Notes under the pieces: model-generated
Databases searched by the model: none
The model's input: only the letters and a program-made list of their open reading frames with translations
What the model was told of the DNA's origin: nothing
DNA from: Bacteroidaceae bacterium
GTDB taxonomy: Bacteria; Bacteroidota; Bacteroidia; Bacteroidales; Bacteroidaceae
Direction of reading: 5' to 3'
Length of the DNA: 46,257 bases
Assembly: GCA_017471185.1 (NCBI GenBank)
Contig: JAFUVZ010000019.1
Coordinates: 1 to 46,257, forward strand
Part shown: positions 1 through 8,458 of the stretch, in pieces
Position numbering within the stretch: position 1 is the stretch's first letter
How the letters are laid out: each line of letters starts with the position of its first letter
Position numbers and translations under genes: made by a program

Positions 1-123
1 GGCTTTCTGCCCCTTCGGGGAGATATTCAGTTCATTGTGCTGACCTGACTGTTTTTTTATGCCTTCTGCTATATCATTGCCTTTTTTATTGGCGTTTGAT
101 TGCAGATGTCTCGTTACTTGCAA
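1..123 (-). CDS. Possible partial ORF running off the left edge
   Basis: An open frame on the minus strand runs from a TTG at 123 to base 1 without a stop, giving 41 codons. The frame stays open a further 12 codons upstream of that TTG before an in-frame TAA. The peptide is hydrophilic, with a Lys/Gln/Asn-rich composition and an ending like NISPKGQKA, and I do not recognise it. No ATG start or clear promoter was seen. It could be a real small gene or chance coding, so confidence is low. Confidence 0.22.
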   Translation of the reverse strand, partial: MQVTRHLQSNANKKGNDIAEGIKKQSGQHNELNISPKGQKA

Positions 124-200
124 ATAAAGTGTGAAATGCGTGTATGAGTATGGTTAGAGCGAGAGAAAGCGATGTTAGCGATTCATGTTATTTGATATGG

Positions 201-236
201 TAAAGATGCAGGCAGAGCCGAAGCCCTGCCTGCATC
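201..236 (-). terminator. Hairpin terminator after the serpin gene
   Basis: Bases 205-215 and 226-236 form a perfect 11-base-pair stem (GATGCAGGCAG with CTGCCTGCATC). Read on the minus strand, the loop contains CTTCGG, a stable UUCG-type tetraloop, and the stem is followed by CTTTACC, a weak U-tract. It lies about 43 bases past the serpin stop codon, so it probably ends that transcript. Confidence 0.7.
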
Positions 237-278
237 ACCGCAGATAAGAAATGGATTATAATCAACCTAATGATAGGT

Positions 279-1544
279 TCAGTTTCCGTAATAGCCGATG
301 AAGAGCGGACAGAAGGTCTTGCTTTCCACGATGGCATAGAAGAACGGGCGATCAAGACGCATCACCTTATTCTCAATATTCGGATCAGTACCAGCTTCAC
401 CCAACCCCATCTTCACCGATGTCGCCGCAGCTTCAGCTCCTTCCTCATCCATCAGGAAGAAAGTCCTCTGCAATGACTTCATGTCAATCTTTTCTACAGG
501 TTCTGTAAAGACATTGAATTCCTCCGGCTGGAACTTCAGTGAAGGATTGATATTTGCCATAAGTGGGAATAGCTTCTCCTCTGTATATTCAGATGTGAAT
601 TTAGGCACATACAGGTCAAGGTTCACTGTTTTTCCAAAGCTTGCCAGGGTCTCACGGCTTACAACTGAAGGTATTGCGTCAGCAACATCCACGCCCTCTT
701 TCGGAAGTATGAAAATCATCTGGAACGATCCGTCAATAAAAGGATTCACGCCAAACTGGTAACTGTCATTCTCCATATAGAGCGTGTAATACTGACGGTG
801 CATCATATCCACATCAGCTGTCGTACCATCGGCATAGTTGAATGGCTGTCTGGATGTCTGTTTTTTTGAAAAGACGGTTTCCCAGCGGGACTTGAAATAC
901 ACGGCGTTCATCAGATGAAACAAATCATCGTCTGATGTCTCATCCACCATCTTCTTAATCCTGTTCTCAGTCTTTTCCGCACACCAGGCGTTGATAATGT
1001 CCTTTGTATTAGGGGCAGAGAAATCCACAGCCTCTGCTTTGGCATCATAGTTGCCCTGGATAGCAGAGACGAAATCCTTATTTACCTCTTTGTTCTTATT
1101 GTACCAGAAAGAGTTGGCACTCCTGAAGATGGCAGCTTCGTCAGCTTTCTCGATACCATTCATCATCGTTTTAAAGAAGTCATTGATCTGCTCCTTGCTG
1201 AATCCTTCCAATCCCATTGTCTTTAATACTTCCTGCAAGGTTTCACCCTCCAGCCCGTTGATGAACATACCCAAGTCCACCTCCAGGCTGATAGGCGAAA
1301 TCATCAGATTCACGCCCGGATTACGGCCAGCATACACCTCTTTGAACAGCTTCCATGAGAATTCCTGCAACTTTGCATTGATAGCCTGTTGCGTTTCGTT
1401 CAGCTCAACGGGTGTATAGCTGTGCCGTGTCACAGGCTCTTCTTCTATGGCTTTAAAGCCTTTCAGCAAGTCATCATTATCACTGCTACAGGCAGTCATG
1501 CAAAGTGTGGCCACCATAACAAAAATAAAACTTTTACTTTTCAT
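279..1544 (-). CDS. Serpin-family protease inhibitor, lipoprotein
   Basis: This 421-residue protein is a serpin. Serpins trap serine or cysteine proteases by cleavage of a reactive-centre loop. The N-terminus is a lipoprotein signal ending MTAC (Cys about 19), so the protein should be anchored to the envelope and possibly displayed on the surface. The hinge EEGAEAAATS (residues 367-376) matches the family consensus, which supports an inhibitory serpin. The C-terminal RPFFYAI and CPLFIGYYGN segments match the shutter/C-terminal strands. The loop from hinge to RPF is about six residues longer than in alpha-1-antitrypsin. The start is ATG at 1544. It is the last gene of the minus-strand cluster with the TonB receptor. 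Bacterial serpins such as Tannerella miropin protect against host or own proteases; the target here is unknown. Confidence 0.93.
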   Translation of the reverse strand: MKSKSFIFVMVATLCMTACSSDNDDLLKGFKAIEEEPVTRHSYTPVELNETQQAINAKLQEFSWKLFKEVYAGRNPGVNLMISPISLEVDLGMFINGLEGETLQEVLKTMGLEGFSKEQINDFFKTMMNGIEKADEAAIFRSANSFWYNKNKEVNKDFVSAIQGNYDAKAEAVDFSAPNTKDIINAWCAEKTENRIKKMVDETSDDDLFHLMNAVYFKSRWETVFSKKQTSRQPFNYADGTTADVDMMHRQYYTLYMENDSYQFGVNPFIDGSFQMIFILPKEGVDVADAIPSVVSRETLASFGKTVNLDLYVPKFTSEYTEEKLFPLMANINPSLKFQPEEFNVFTEPVEKIDMKSLQRTFFLMDEEGAEAAATSVKMGLGEAGTDPNIENKVMRLDRPFFYAIVESKTFCPLFIGYYGN

Positions 1545-1629
1545 AGCTTAACCATTTTTTTTTGATTATCTACCCATTAAACTGCAACATCCAGAAATTC
1601 TGCATGACATTAACATTGTTTAAGATTTT

Positions 1630-1767
1630 CTAATATTGGTAATCATTTTGAAATTCTGTACATACTTGTGGATTACCCTCACCTATAGAAGTCATCACTT
1701 CTTCATTGCTGTTACATGCAGCCAGCAAGGCTATTGCTGATGCTGCGAATAATACAAACTTTTTCAT
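1630..1767 (-). CDS. 45-residue lipoprotein, unknown function
   Basis: This is a short ORF with ATG at 1767 and TAG at 1630-1632. It begins MKKFVLFAASAIALLAACNS, a textbook lipoprotein signal with lipobox LAAC (Cys 18). The mature part is only about 28 residues: acidic, with one extra Cys and a Tyr-rich end (NDYQY). It sits 28 bases downstream of the DUF4249 stop and 85 bases upstream of the serpin start, on the same strand, so it is probably co-transcribed. It could be a genuine micro-lipoprotein or the remnant of a longer gene. No family was recognised. Confidence 0.6.
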   Translation of the reverse strand: MKKFVLFAASAIALLAACNSNEEVMTSIGEGNPQVCTEFQNDYQY

Positions 1768-1795
1768 AAATCAACAATATTGAGGTTAATTAAAA

Positions 1796-2926
1796 TCAGT
1801 CATATGGAATGAATACCCGTGAGGACGAGAGGCTTCCGAATACGCCCCATCCGTTCTCCACGTTGCTGTATATCTGCACGGGTTCCGAGAAGGCGTCGTT
1901 TTCCGTGACGCGGTACAGCTGCACGGACTTCAGGTAACGGTACAGCTCCGGCGAGATGGCCTGCAGCTCCACCATCACGCGGGCGGGGATGTCAGCCTCG
2001 TCAGCCTGTGCTTTCATGATGTCCGTTACGCCTTTAAAGTCGGCTATGCCCATGCTGGCAGAAGGTTTGGGGCTGACGACGGTAAACGAGTGCCCCCCTC
2101 CCTTTATCAACGTGTCATCGAATACGTTACTGAAATATGCAGGCCAGCCGCCGAAGCTTTCAGTCAGCCTGTTGTCAACGAACAGCTCGTCTTCGGAGAA
2201 ATAAATGTCCTGCAGGAGATAATACGCATAATCCGTATGGCTGACGAGCTCGCCGTTGACACTGACATCGAAAGATTTCGTAATCTTCCTTTCCCCCCTT
2301 ACGCGCAGCCTGTAATACTGTGACCCGCTCACTTCCCTGATCAGACATGACAGCCTCATGATGGTGTCCGTATCATAGGTAAGTCCTGCCATGTTCGTGT
2401 ACGGATTGCCCGTAAGGACCTCATGGCTCAGGACCTCGACATGAGGCCTTGTCGGGACGGTCGTCTCAGCAGAGACACCTTCCGCTTTTATCTCTATGCG
2501 GTCGTTCTCTTTCGGGCGGTAGTCACAGGTATAGCCCATACTGTCAGGCGCCAGTTCCAGACTATATGTCAGGGCACCGTTTACTACAGCCTTTACTTCC
2601 GCGTCGAACACCCCCGTTTTCTTGTAATAGGCCGGAGTCTGGTAGTCGATGCTCTTGTCATCCTTGGTAAAGGCATAGCTGTAGCCTGCATTGAGAGGCG
2701 GTGCCTGTCCGACCGTGTATGTACGGTTGAGGAACACCCTCAGGGGTTCGCCCTCGACGGCTATGGAGTTTATTGTCAGGCTGGACGACGCATCCGCCCC
2801 TGGAGCCTTGAACTCCACCTCTTTCTCGCAGGCCGTCAGGACAGCTAAAGCCATAATGTACACAGGCAGTACGGCCTCCGCCCTGCTTGTTATCAATCTG
2901 AATAATATAGTTTTCATAAGCATCAT
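1796..2926 (-). CDS. DUF4249 family lipoprotein, TonB-receptor partner
   Basis: This 376-residue protein matches the DUF4249 family, which in Bacteroidota is usually encoded directly after a TonB-dependent receptor and is thought to be its surface lipoprotein partner. The N-terminus has a hydrophobic stretch ending in LTAC (Cys about 33), followed by the acidic EKEVEF common in the family. The rest is beta-rich. The ATG at 2926 overlaps the receptor's TGA as ATGA, which argues for translational coupling and supports this start; further in-frame ATGs lie 3 and 9 bases downstream. The ligand handled with the receptor is unknown. DNA here is visibly GC-rich compared with the regions on either side. 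Confidence 0.85.
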   Translation of the reverse strand: MMLMKTILFRLITSRAEAVLPVYIMALAVLTACEKEVEFKAPGADASSSLTINSIAVEGEPLRVFLNRTYTVGQAPPLNAGYSYAFTKDDKSIDYQTPAYYKKTGVFDAEVKAVVNGALTYSLELAPDSMGYTCDYRPKENDRIEIKAEGVSAETTVPTRPHVEVLSHEVLTGNPYTNMAGLTYDTDTIMRLSCLIREVSGSQYYRLRVRGERKITKSFDVSVNGELVSHTDYAYYLLQDIYFSEDELFVDNRLTESFGGWPAYFSNVFDDTLIKGGGHSFTVVSPKPSASMGIADFKGVTDIMKAQADEADIPARVMVELQAISPELYRYLKSVQLYRVTENDAFSEPVQIYSNVENGWGVFGSLSSSRVFIPYD

Positions 2927-5343
2927 AGTTTGAGGGTCAGACTAATGGAGGGCATGATCGGGAAGAGGCACACGCCTTTCAGCGCAAGACGGTTGTTGGT
3001 GTACCCCCAGTACACAGACGAGATGTTCTGCCTGTTGTACAGGTTGTAGATCCCGATGTCGCAGGTCAGCTCGCCGATGCCGATGCTGCCGTGATGGCTC
3101 AGGCTGACATCGAGGCGGTGTACGGCAGGCAGGGTATAGCTGTTGCGCTGTCCGTATGTGTCCATGCGCACTAAATCCTGCAGGTACGTCCCTTCCGGAT
3201 AAGTCTCCGAATAGTTGTTATAGTCGGGATTCCCGGAATAGTCAATCCCGTTGTACATATCCGTACTCTTCCAGCCCGGGTTATACGCGTTGTACTCGTC
3301 TGGAAGTCCTCCGCTCATGACTGTGGCCGCGATGTTCGTGCGTCGTCCGCTCTGGTATGTCCATGAAGCCGACAGATCCCAGTTCCTGCTCAGACGCTGC
3401 GTAACGCTGATGCTGAGGTTGTGACGGCGGTCTCCTGCCGCATAGAACTCCCGGCCGCCGTTAATCTCCATGCCCGTGCGGTCGAACTTCCTCAAGGATT
3501 TCGACCAGGTGTAGCTGATATGTCCGCGCGTGTCGCCTGAAGTCTTCTCTGCCAGGAACTCCAGGCCATACGCCTTTCCCCTGCCCTGCGCCACGGGGTC
3601 GCAGAATCCCCTGGCAGTCACCAGGGACATGCCGTCACGGTAGTCCGTCACGTTGTCCATCCACTTGTAGTAGCCTTCCACTGAAAGCTGTATCCCTTTG
3701 TCGAAATCCTTAGACAGCCCCGCCGACACCTGGTCGGATATGCCAGGCTCCAGCCCTCCGTTGATTGGAATCCAGACTTCTGAAGGCGAGACCATACTGC
3801 CGCTTGTCAGGAGGAAAGCGCCCTGTGACATTCTTGCGTAAGAGACTTTCAAAGCCAGACTCTCCGTCATCAGTAAACGGGTTGACAGACGGGGTTCAAG
3901 CTCAAGATGCGTCTTTCCGTCCGCGCTATACCCCTGCAGCCTTATTCCCATACTGACCTTCAGCCTGTCAAAAGGCGTCCACTCGTCCTCCGCGAACGCT
4001 GACACCTGCAGGAGCCTGAAGTCACCGTCAGAAAGGTTCTCCCTCTCACTCTCGGAGAATGTAAACCTGTCGTCACCCAGCTGCGCCTGCCAGATAATGT
4101 CCTCGTTCCGCGCCTGCTTCAGATATGAGTGACTGCGGCTGGATACGGCAGGCCTGTACAGCTGTGCTCCCCCCTGGGCACCCAGCCGTAGCTCGTTCCT
4201 TTCCGAAAGACTGGCTGTGAAGTTGATTCTCGCTGTAAAGTCATCAATCTCAGACCTGTATGAAACGGCGTTTTCTATAGACTTATGCGAGTAAGGCATG
4301 GCCCCTTGCGCTCCGTATCCCCAGAGGTCCAGGCTGACGTCATTCTCCTCAGAGGAGATCTGCGAGAGGCTGTATCTGTAGCCGCTGTAGCTGACTCCCG
4401 CTTCCATTTGCAGCCTAGGGCTGAACGTATGCGTGTAACCAATGCCGCCCAGCAGGTTCTTCCATTCGTTAAGGGTACGGTCACGCCTTACGTTGTCAGT
4501 GACACTGGTCTTCTCCGCTTGCCTGTCTGATGCGTAAGTGCTGTATTCAAAATGCTGGGCCGTCTCGTTCGGCGTAGTATTATTCTCGTCGAATCCGTAA
4601 TAAAACACGGCGTTCAGCCTTGCCTTCCCATTGAAGCGGTGGGTAAGCTTGGCGTTGACATCAAAGTATCTCATGTGGCTGAAGTTGTTCATCTGCCCCG
4701 GATTGTCATACACCACTTCCTTCAGCAGCGGGCTGACGATGGCGTTGAAATAGCTCGCACGCGCCCCGATGTTAAAGGAAGTATGGCCCTTCCACAACGG
4801 GCCTTCAGCCTGTACGCGGGATGCCAGCATACCCGCCGTGACAGAGGCATGATAGTCACGCATGTCTCCCTCCCGCAATCCGATGTCGATGACGCTGGAG
4901 AGACGGCTTCCGAAACGTGAGGGGAACGCGCCCTTATACAGGACCACGTCATCCATCAGGTCTGCGTTGACGGCTGAGGTGAAACCCTGCAGATGTTCAG
5001 GATTATAGAGTGTGATCCCGTCAAGCAGGAAGAGGTTCTGGTCATAGTCGCCGCCTCGCACGAAGATGCCCGACCTGCCCTCGCCTCCGCTCTGGACGCC
5101 AGGCATGGTCTGTAAGGATTTCAGGATATCCACCTCGCCCATCAGTACAGGCAGCTTCTTAATGCGATCCGCAGAGATGGCGATTGCGCTCATCTGTGGA
5201 CTCCTGGCTCCGAAATCATGCCGCCTGGCTGTAACCTCCACCTCCTGCAGGTCATATTCCTTTGCCACGTCCTGGGCGTAAAGGGGCTGGCCCATGACAA
5301 TGGACAGCCCCAGTAAAACGGCGGGAATAAAAAATCTGCTCAT
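2923..5343 (-). CDS. TonB-dependent outer-membrane receptor
   Basis: This receptor has about 806 residues. The signal peptide ends near PLYAQ. A TonB-box-like segment follows (LQEVEVTARR), then a plug domain with PGVQSGGEGRSGIFVRGGDYDQN and a 22-strand-type barrel. It lacks the N-terminal carboxypeptidase-regulatory-like domain found on many DUF4249-partnered receptors. An in-frame TTG lies at 5361, but the ATG at 5343 gives a clean signal peptide (MSRFFIPAVLLG) and is preferred. The stop overlaps the start of the DUF4249 gene. It is not flanked by a SusD-type gene or by glycosidases, so polysaccharide import is not indicated. The substrate is unknown and could be a peptide, metal chelate or other ligand. 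Confidence 0.9.
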   Translation of the reverse strand: MSRFFIPAVLLGLSIVMGQPLYAQDVAKEYDLQEVEVTARRHDFGARSPQMSAIAISADRIKKLPVLMGEVDILKSLQTMPGVQSGGEGRSGIFVRGGDYDQNLFLLDGITLYNPEHLQGFTSAVNADLMDDVVLYKGAFPSRFGSRLSSVIDIGLREGDMRDYHASVTAGMLASRVQAEGPLWKGHTSFNIGARASYFNAIVSPLLKEVVYDNPGQMNNFSHMRYFDVNAKLTHRFNGKARLNAVFYYGFDENNTTPNETAQHFEYSTYASDRQAEKTSVTDNVRRDRTLNEWKNLLGGIGYTHTFSPRLQMEAGVSYSGYRYSLSQISSEENDVSLDLWGYGAQGAMPYSHKSIENAVSYRSEIDDFTARINFTASLSERNELRLGAQGGAQLYRPAVSSRSHSYLKQARNEDIIWQAQLGDDRFTFSESERENLSDGDFRLLQVSAFAEDEWTPFDRLKVSMGIRLQGYSADGKTHLELEPRLSTRLLMTESLALKVSYARMSQGAFLLTSGSMVSPSEVWIPINGGLEPGISDQVSAGLSKDFDKGIQLSVEGYYKWMDNVTDYRDGMSLVTARGFCDPVAQGRGKAYGLEFLAEKTSGDTRGHISYTWSKSLRKFDRTGMEINGGREFYAAGDRRHNLSISVTQRLSRNWDLSASWTYQSGRRTNIAATVMSGGLPDEYNAYNPGWKSTDMYNGIDYSGNPDYNNYSETYPEGTYLQDLVRMDTYGQRNSYTLPAVHRLDVSLSHHGSIGIGELTCDIGIYNLYNRQNISSVYWGYTNNRLALKGVCLFPIMPSISLTLKL

Positions 5344-5392
5344 AATGTAAGTGTTTTCCAAATTCGTCCGGCTAAGTCCAGGCCTCTGCCGT

Positions 5393-5809
5393 TTAAGGAT
5401 TGGGGGCGGCCTGGTTAATGAGAATCATGTCATTCCCGATATCATAGTTTTGAGGCAGGCTAAACTCCTCCGCCGGCTTTAATGAGATAAATGCCTTTCT
5501 GGATTCAGAACCCTTGTTCTCGCTTACCTCTATTTTGATAGTCAGGTTGTCACCGGATTTCTCCAGTGAGGGTAATCCCAGCCAGCCGGTGTCCTCACCA
5601 AAGACCTTGGCTGACCATCTGACGTTGGTCAGCGCATGGATGGTTACTGTCTGCTGTTCGGCACTGATGGCATATTCAATCTGCTCTGCCTCGATATAAG
5701 GAAGGACACTCTCATCTTTTGCGGGGGCGTCGTCCTTACCGCATGATGCCATACAGACAGACAGGAGGACGGAAGAGGCGACAAGTATAAATAATGCTAT
5801 CTTCTTCAT
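5393..5809 (-). CDS. BACON-like lipoprotein
   Basis: This 138-residue lipoprotein has a signal ending MASC. One compact beta domain follows whose pattern (EYAISAEQQTVTIHALTNVRWSAKV, then a GWLGLP motif and an ending in ILINQAA) resembles BACON/Ig-like binding domains. These are usually found on surface glycan- or mucin-binding proteins. The frame extends upstream to a GTG at 5890 and an ATG at 5881, but the ATG at 5809 places the signal sequence at the N-terminus and is chosen. The TonB receptor starts 49 bases downstream, so this may be another surface component of that system. The domain call rests on pattern only. Confidence 0.72.
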   Translation of the reverse strand: MKKIALFILVASSVLLSVCMASCGKDDAPAKDESVLPYIEAEQIEYAISAEQQTVTIHALTNVRWSAKVFGEDTGWLGLPSLEKSGDNLTIKIEVSENKGSESRKAFISLKPAEEFSLPQNYDIGNDMILINQAAPNP

Positions 5810-5964
5810 ATTGGTTTGGTTTAATGAAAATGACTTAATTCCTTTATTCCTATACTTCCTCATCATCAAGTTCTTCTTCATCTTCCGCACTATGTGTCAG
5901 CTGTTGAACTTGAGTTTATGAGCTTTAGCGTAACGCTGGTACCCGGAGTACCAACAGCCTGCAG

Positions 5965-6249
5965 CTAGCTGGTGTCATACTCCCATGAAATGTTGTAATT
6001 GCTCAGGTTGTCACCTGTGACTGTATATGTTTGCGAACCAGTACCTGATATAATATAGAAACCTGAAATATCAAGGTTGATACCAGATCTGGTTTGAGAC
6101 TCTTCATCATTGTTAGAAGGCGCTTCATCCTGCGTACGGGTAGCTGCCGTCCCAGCATTAACATTAATAACTTCGTCAATGTCATTCTGGCATGAGGTTG
6201 CCATAAAGCCTAATGAAAGGCTTGCGAGTAATAAAAATTTATTTTTCAT
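5965..6249 (-). CDS. Small lipoprotein, C-terminus apparently interrupted
   Basis: This 94-residue lipoprotein has a signal MKNKFLLLASLSLGFMATSC, then a low-complexity acidic linker and the start of a beta domain (ISGFYIISGTGSQTYTVTG, then NISWEYDTS). The frame stops at TAG 5965-5967, in the middle of what looks like an Ig/PKD-like strand pattern. In the same frame, the 24 codons after that stop still read like the same domain (GTPGTSVTLKL, then INSSSTADT) up to a second TAG at 5890-5892. The gene therefore looks recently truncated, or it may be expressed as the short form. It lies 20 bases downstream of the DUF3244 gene. Function unknown. Confidence 0.6.
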   Translation of the reverse strand: MKNKFLLLASLSLGFMATSCQNDIDEVINVNAGTAATRTQDEAPSNNDEESQTRSGINLDISGFYIISGTGSQTYTVTGDNLSNYNISWEYDTS

Positions 6250-6269
6250 AATTCAGTTATTTAAGGTGT

Positions 6270-6671
6270 TTATAAACTAAAATTACCATTCAAAAATCCT
6301 CCTAAGGAATTACTTAGATGAAGGGTATAATCTCCAGGAAGTGCAGAAGAAAGGTCGATAATAATGGTGTTAGCATCAGCAGCAGAGACTGTGTCTTGAT
6401 AAGTAAAGCTGCTACCTATTATCAGCACATTAACATCAGATCCACACCCAGCACCAGTGATATAAAGTGTGGTATTAACAAGAGTGGCAACAACCTCAAG
6501 AGTATTCCCGATGGATTGAATAGAACCACCACTGTTGCCATAAGGCCATCTCCCTTTGATAGGAATATCACCATAATCATTAGGTTTAGCATACAGTATT
6601 GCATTAGCAGATCCAATAACAGGTGCAAAAGCCAGTAAAATTGTTTTTCTCAAAAAATCTTTTCTTTTCAT
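6270..6671 (-). CDS. DUF3244-like secreted protein
   Basis: This 133-residue protein has an N-terminal signal (MKRKDFLRKTILLAFAP, cleavage near SANA). The body has the layout of DUF3244: an IPIKGRW start, NTLEVVATLVNTTLYI strands, and a closing DLSSALPGDYTLHL with LGGFLNGNF. The family consists of small secreted beta-sandwich proteins common in gut and oral Bacteroidales, without a firm function. The frame extends to a TTG at 6695, but the ATG at 6671 is preferred. It is the first gene of the minus-strand cluster and is preceded by a -7-like box. The DNA is AT-richer than the receptor genes downstream. Confidence 0.7.
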   Translation of the reverse strand: MKRKDFLRKTILLAFAPVIGSANAILYAKPNDYGDIPIKGRWPYGNSGGSIQSIGNTLEVVATLVNTTLYITGAGCGSDVNVLIIGSSFTYQDTVSAADANTIIIDLSSALPGDYTLHLSNSLGGFLNGNFSL

Positions 6672-6692
6672 CTTTTTATTAAAGTTTCGTTG

Positions 6693-6700
6693 CAAAGATG
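6693..6700 (-). promoter_or_regulatory. Possible -7 box for the DUF3244 cluster
   Basis: CATCTTTG on the minus strand differs from the Bacteroidota consensus TAnnTTTG at one base. It lies 22 bases before the ATG at 6671. No TTTG -33 box was found at 19-21 bases upstream, so this is a weak call. Confidence 0.4.
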
Positions 6701-6827
6701 AGAAAGAATATTGAGTTATGCTAATTATAGAATGGACATTACAATGTGCTTGTTTCGTGTGATAACGGTTTGTATTATAGCAATATAACGGGGCTATGGC
6801 ATGACTTTGAGGATGGACAATCGCAAT

Positions 6828-8435
6828 TCAATAGGTGGATAACAACTCGTCAAGGGTCATTTTCCCTTTAAAAATATCTGGTCGTCGTTCAACCATCATA
6901 TTGCGGATTCTACCCTTCTGCTTTGAGAGCGAATTAGAGGCAATACCTACAATACTCGCAATCTGGGGTGTGGTGAAGCCGTGCTTTACTAAGCAGCATA
7001 CTTGTAAGGAATATTCTGGCATTTCAGGCAGGTCTTGTTTTAAACGGGAATGGAAATTATCGAAAAAGATATCAGTTATAGTGTAGATATCCTGCCAGTT
7101 TTTCACGGGATGGGGATGTTCGTGAAGTTCCTTCAATAAGGGGTAATGTTGTTCAAAGAACTGATGCAACGAGTCGTTTTGCTTATGTAGAAGTTTGTTC
7201 TGACTTATCATGCGGTTGATAGTCTGATCTGCATGCTTTTCCGTTTGGCTGATAATGTCTTCCAGCTTCTTGTTATTCGTCTGTAAGCGCTCGTTGTCTT
7301 GTTCCAGATTTGTCAGCTGCTCTGTCAGCTCTTTTATCTGATTGGCTGCCAGCTGTTCTGTGTTTTCCAATTCTTGCGTGATACTCTCAATATAGATACG
7401 GTTCTGCCTGATGCTTTGCTCGTTTTCCTGCAACTCCAAGAAAGCTTTCTGTAGTTTACGCTCATTTCGTTTCAAGCGATATTGATTGAATGATATGATA
7501 GCAAGCGAAGCACCTCCCACTAATACTAAAGCGATAATCAGATAAGCGATATGTAGTTTCTGTTGACGCTGTTCGCTTACGAGCTTCTCGTTGTCATACT
7601 TCATCTGCATCTCAGCCAGCATGTCATCTCTTGCTATGCTGGCAATTGAATCTTTCAGGTGATTACTGATCTGGTTATATTCAATCGCTTCTGCCAAATT
7701 ACCTTGCTTACGATGGATATGGTAAAGGGCCTGATACGCTCCTTGTACGGTATAAATGTTGTCAGTATGTAGGGCTTTCTCAAAATAAGACCTGGCTGAG
7801 TCGAGTTCATTCATATAATAATAGGTAGAACCGATGCCATAGTAAGACTGAGGAATGTAATCAGAGTCACCATGTTGAATATAAATTTCAAGCCCTTGCT
7901 TTTCATATTCAATGGATTTCTCAAAGTCCTTCCGCATTTCATAAATGGCTCCTAACTGGGAAAAGCCGACACCGATTTCCGTTGAGTCTTCCAAAGCCTT
8001 GGCCTGTTGCAATGAAAGTTGGAAATAATGCTCTGCGCTATCAGGATTATTTACGGTGGCATATGTGCGGCCTAACTTCGAATAGGCCTGCGACAACTGG
8101 ATACCCTGTGGTTTTTCCAACAAGGCGTATTCAATGCCTTCGCGCAAAAAAGTGATAGACTGTTCATATAAGTCACGGAACATATAGGCAGAGCCCAAAG
8201 CCTGGCAGACTTTAGAAGCGAACGCCGGGTCATTGAATTGCGGTAAGAGCCCATAAGCTTTAATCAAACAATCAATCTGTTTTTCTATATCATGGTTAGC
8301 CTCATACTCTTTACTTTGCTCATATAGAGCATGAGCCTCCTCCTGCAAGACAGGAGGATACTGGTAATGGCGGTGGCAGGAAACCATACATGCCAGGCTC
8401 CATAGGGCTATTATATATAATAGGTGTCGTTTCAT
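6828..8435 (-). CDS. TPR-transmembrane-coiled coil-HTH regulator
   Basis: About 535 residues. A signal or lipoprotein-like segment ends MVSC. Tetratricopeptide-type helices follow over roughly residues 25-270 (for example QAYSKLGRTYATVNNPDSAE and IGSTYYYMNELDSA). Next come one membrane helix near 300 (IAYLIIALVLVGGASLAII), a long coiled coil, and a C-terminal helix-turn-helix (GFTTPQIASIVGIASNSLSK). This is the common Bacteroidales sensor layout in which a periplasmic TPR domain signals to a cytoplasmic DNA-binding domain without a kinase. The frame opens at 8525, but the ATG at 8435 fits both the signal sequence and the promoter. It lies directly upstream of the DUF3244-serpin cluster and may control it; that link is inference. 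Confidence 0.82.
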   Translation of the reverse strand: MKRHLLYIIALWSLACMVSCHRHYQYPPVLQEEAHALYEQSKEYEANHDIEKQIDCLIKAYGLLPQFNDPAFASKVCQALGSAYMFRDLYEQSITFLREGIEYALLEKPQGIQLSQAYSKLGRTYATVNNPDSAEHYFQLSLQQAKALEDSTEIGVGFSQLGAIYEMRKDFEKSIEYEKQGLEIYIQHGDSDYIPQSYYGIGSTYYYMNELDSARSYFEKALHTDNIYTVQGAYQALYHIHRKQGNLAEAIEYNQISNHLKDSIASIARDDMLAEMQMKYDNEKLVSEQRQQKLHIAYLIIALVLVGGASLAIISFNQYRLKRNERKLQKAFLELQENEQSIRQNRIYIESITQELENTEQLAANQIKELTEQLTNLEQDNERLQTNNKKLEDIISQTEKHADQTINRMISQNKLLHKQNDSLHQFFEQHYPLLKELHEHPHPVKNWQDIYTITDIFFDNFHSRLKQDLPEMPEYSLQVCCLVKHGFTTPQIASIVGIASNSLSKQKGRIRNMMVERRPDIFKGKMTLDELLSTY

Positions 8436-8458
8436 GACTACTAACACATATCCGTTTG

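Noticed and set aside
1-115. Plus-strand open frame at the left edge ending at 113-115
   Set aside because: Its Cys/Leu-rich translation is not protein-like; the minus-strand frame is more credible.
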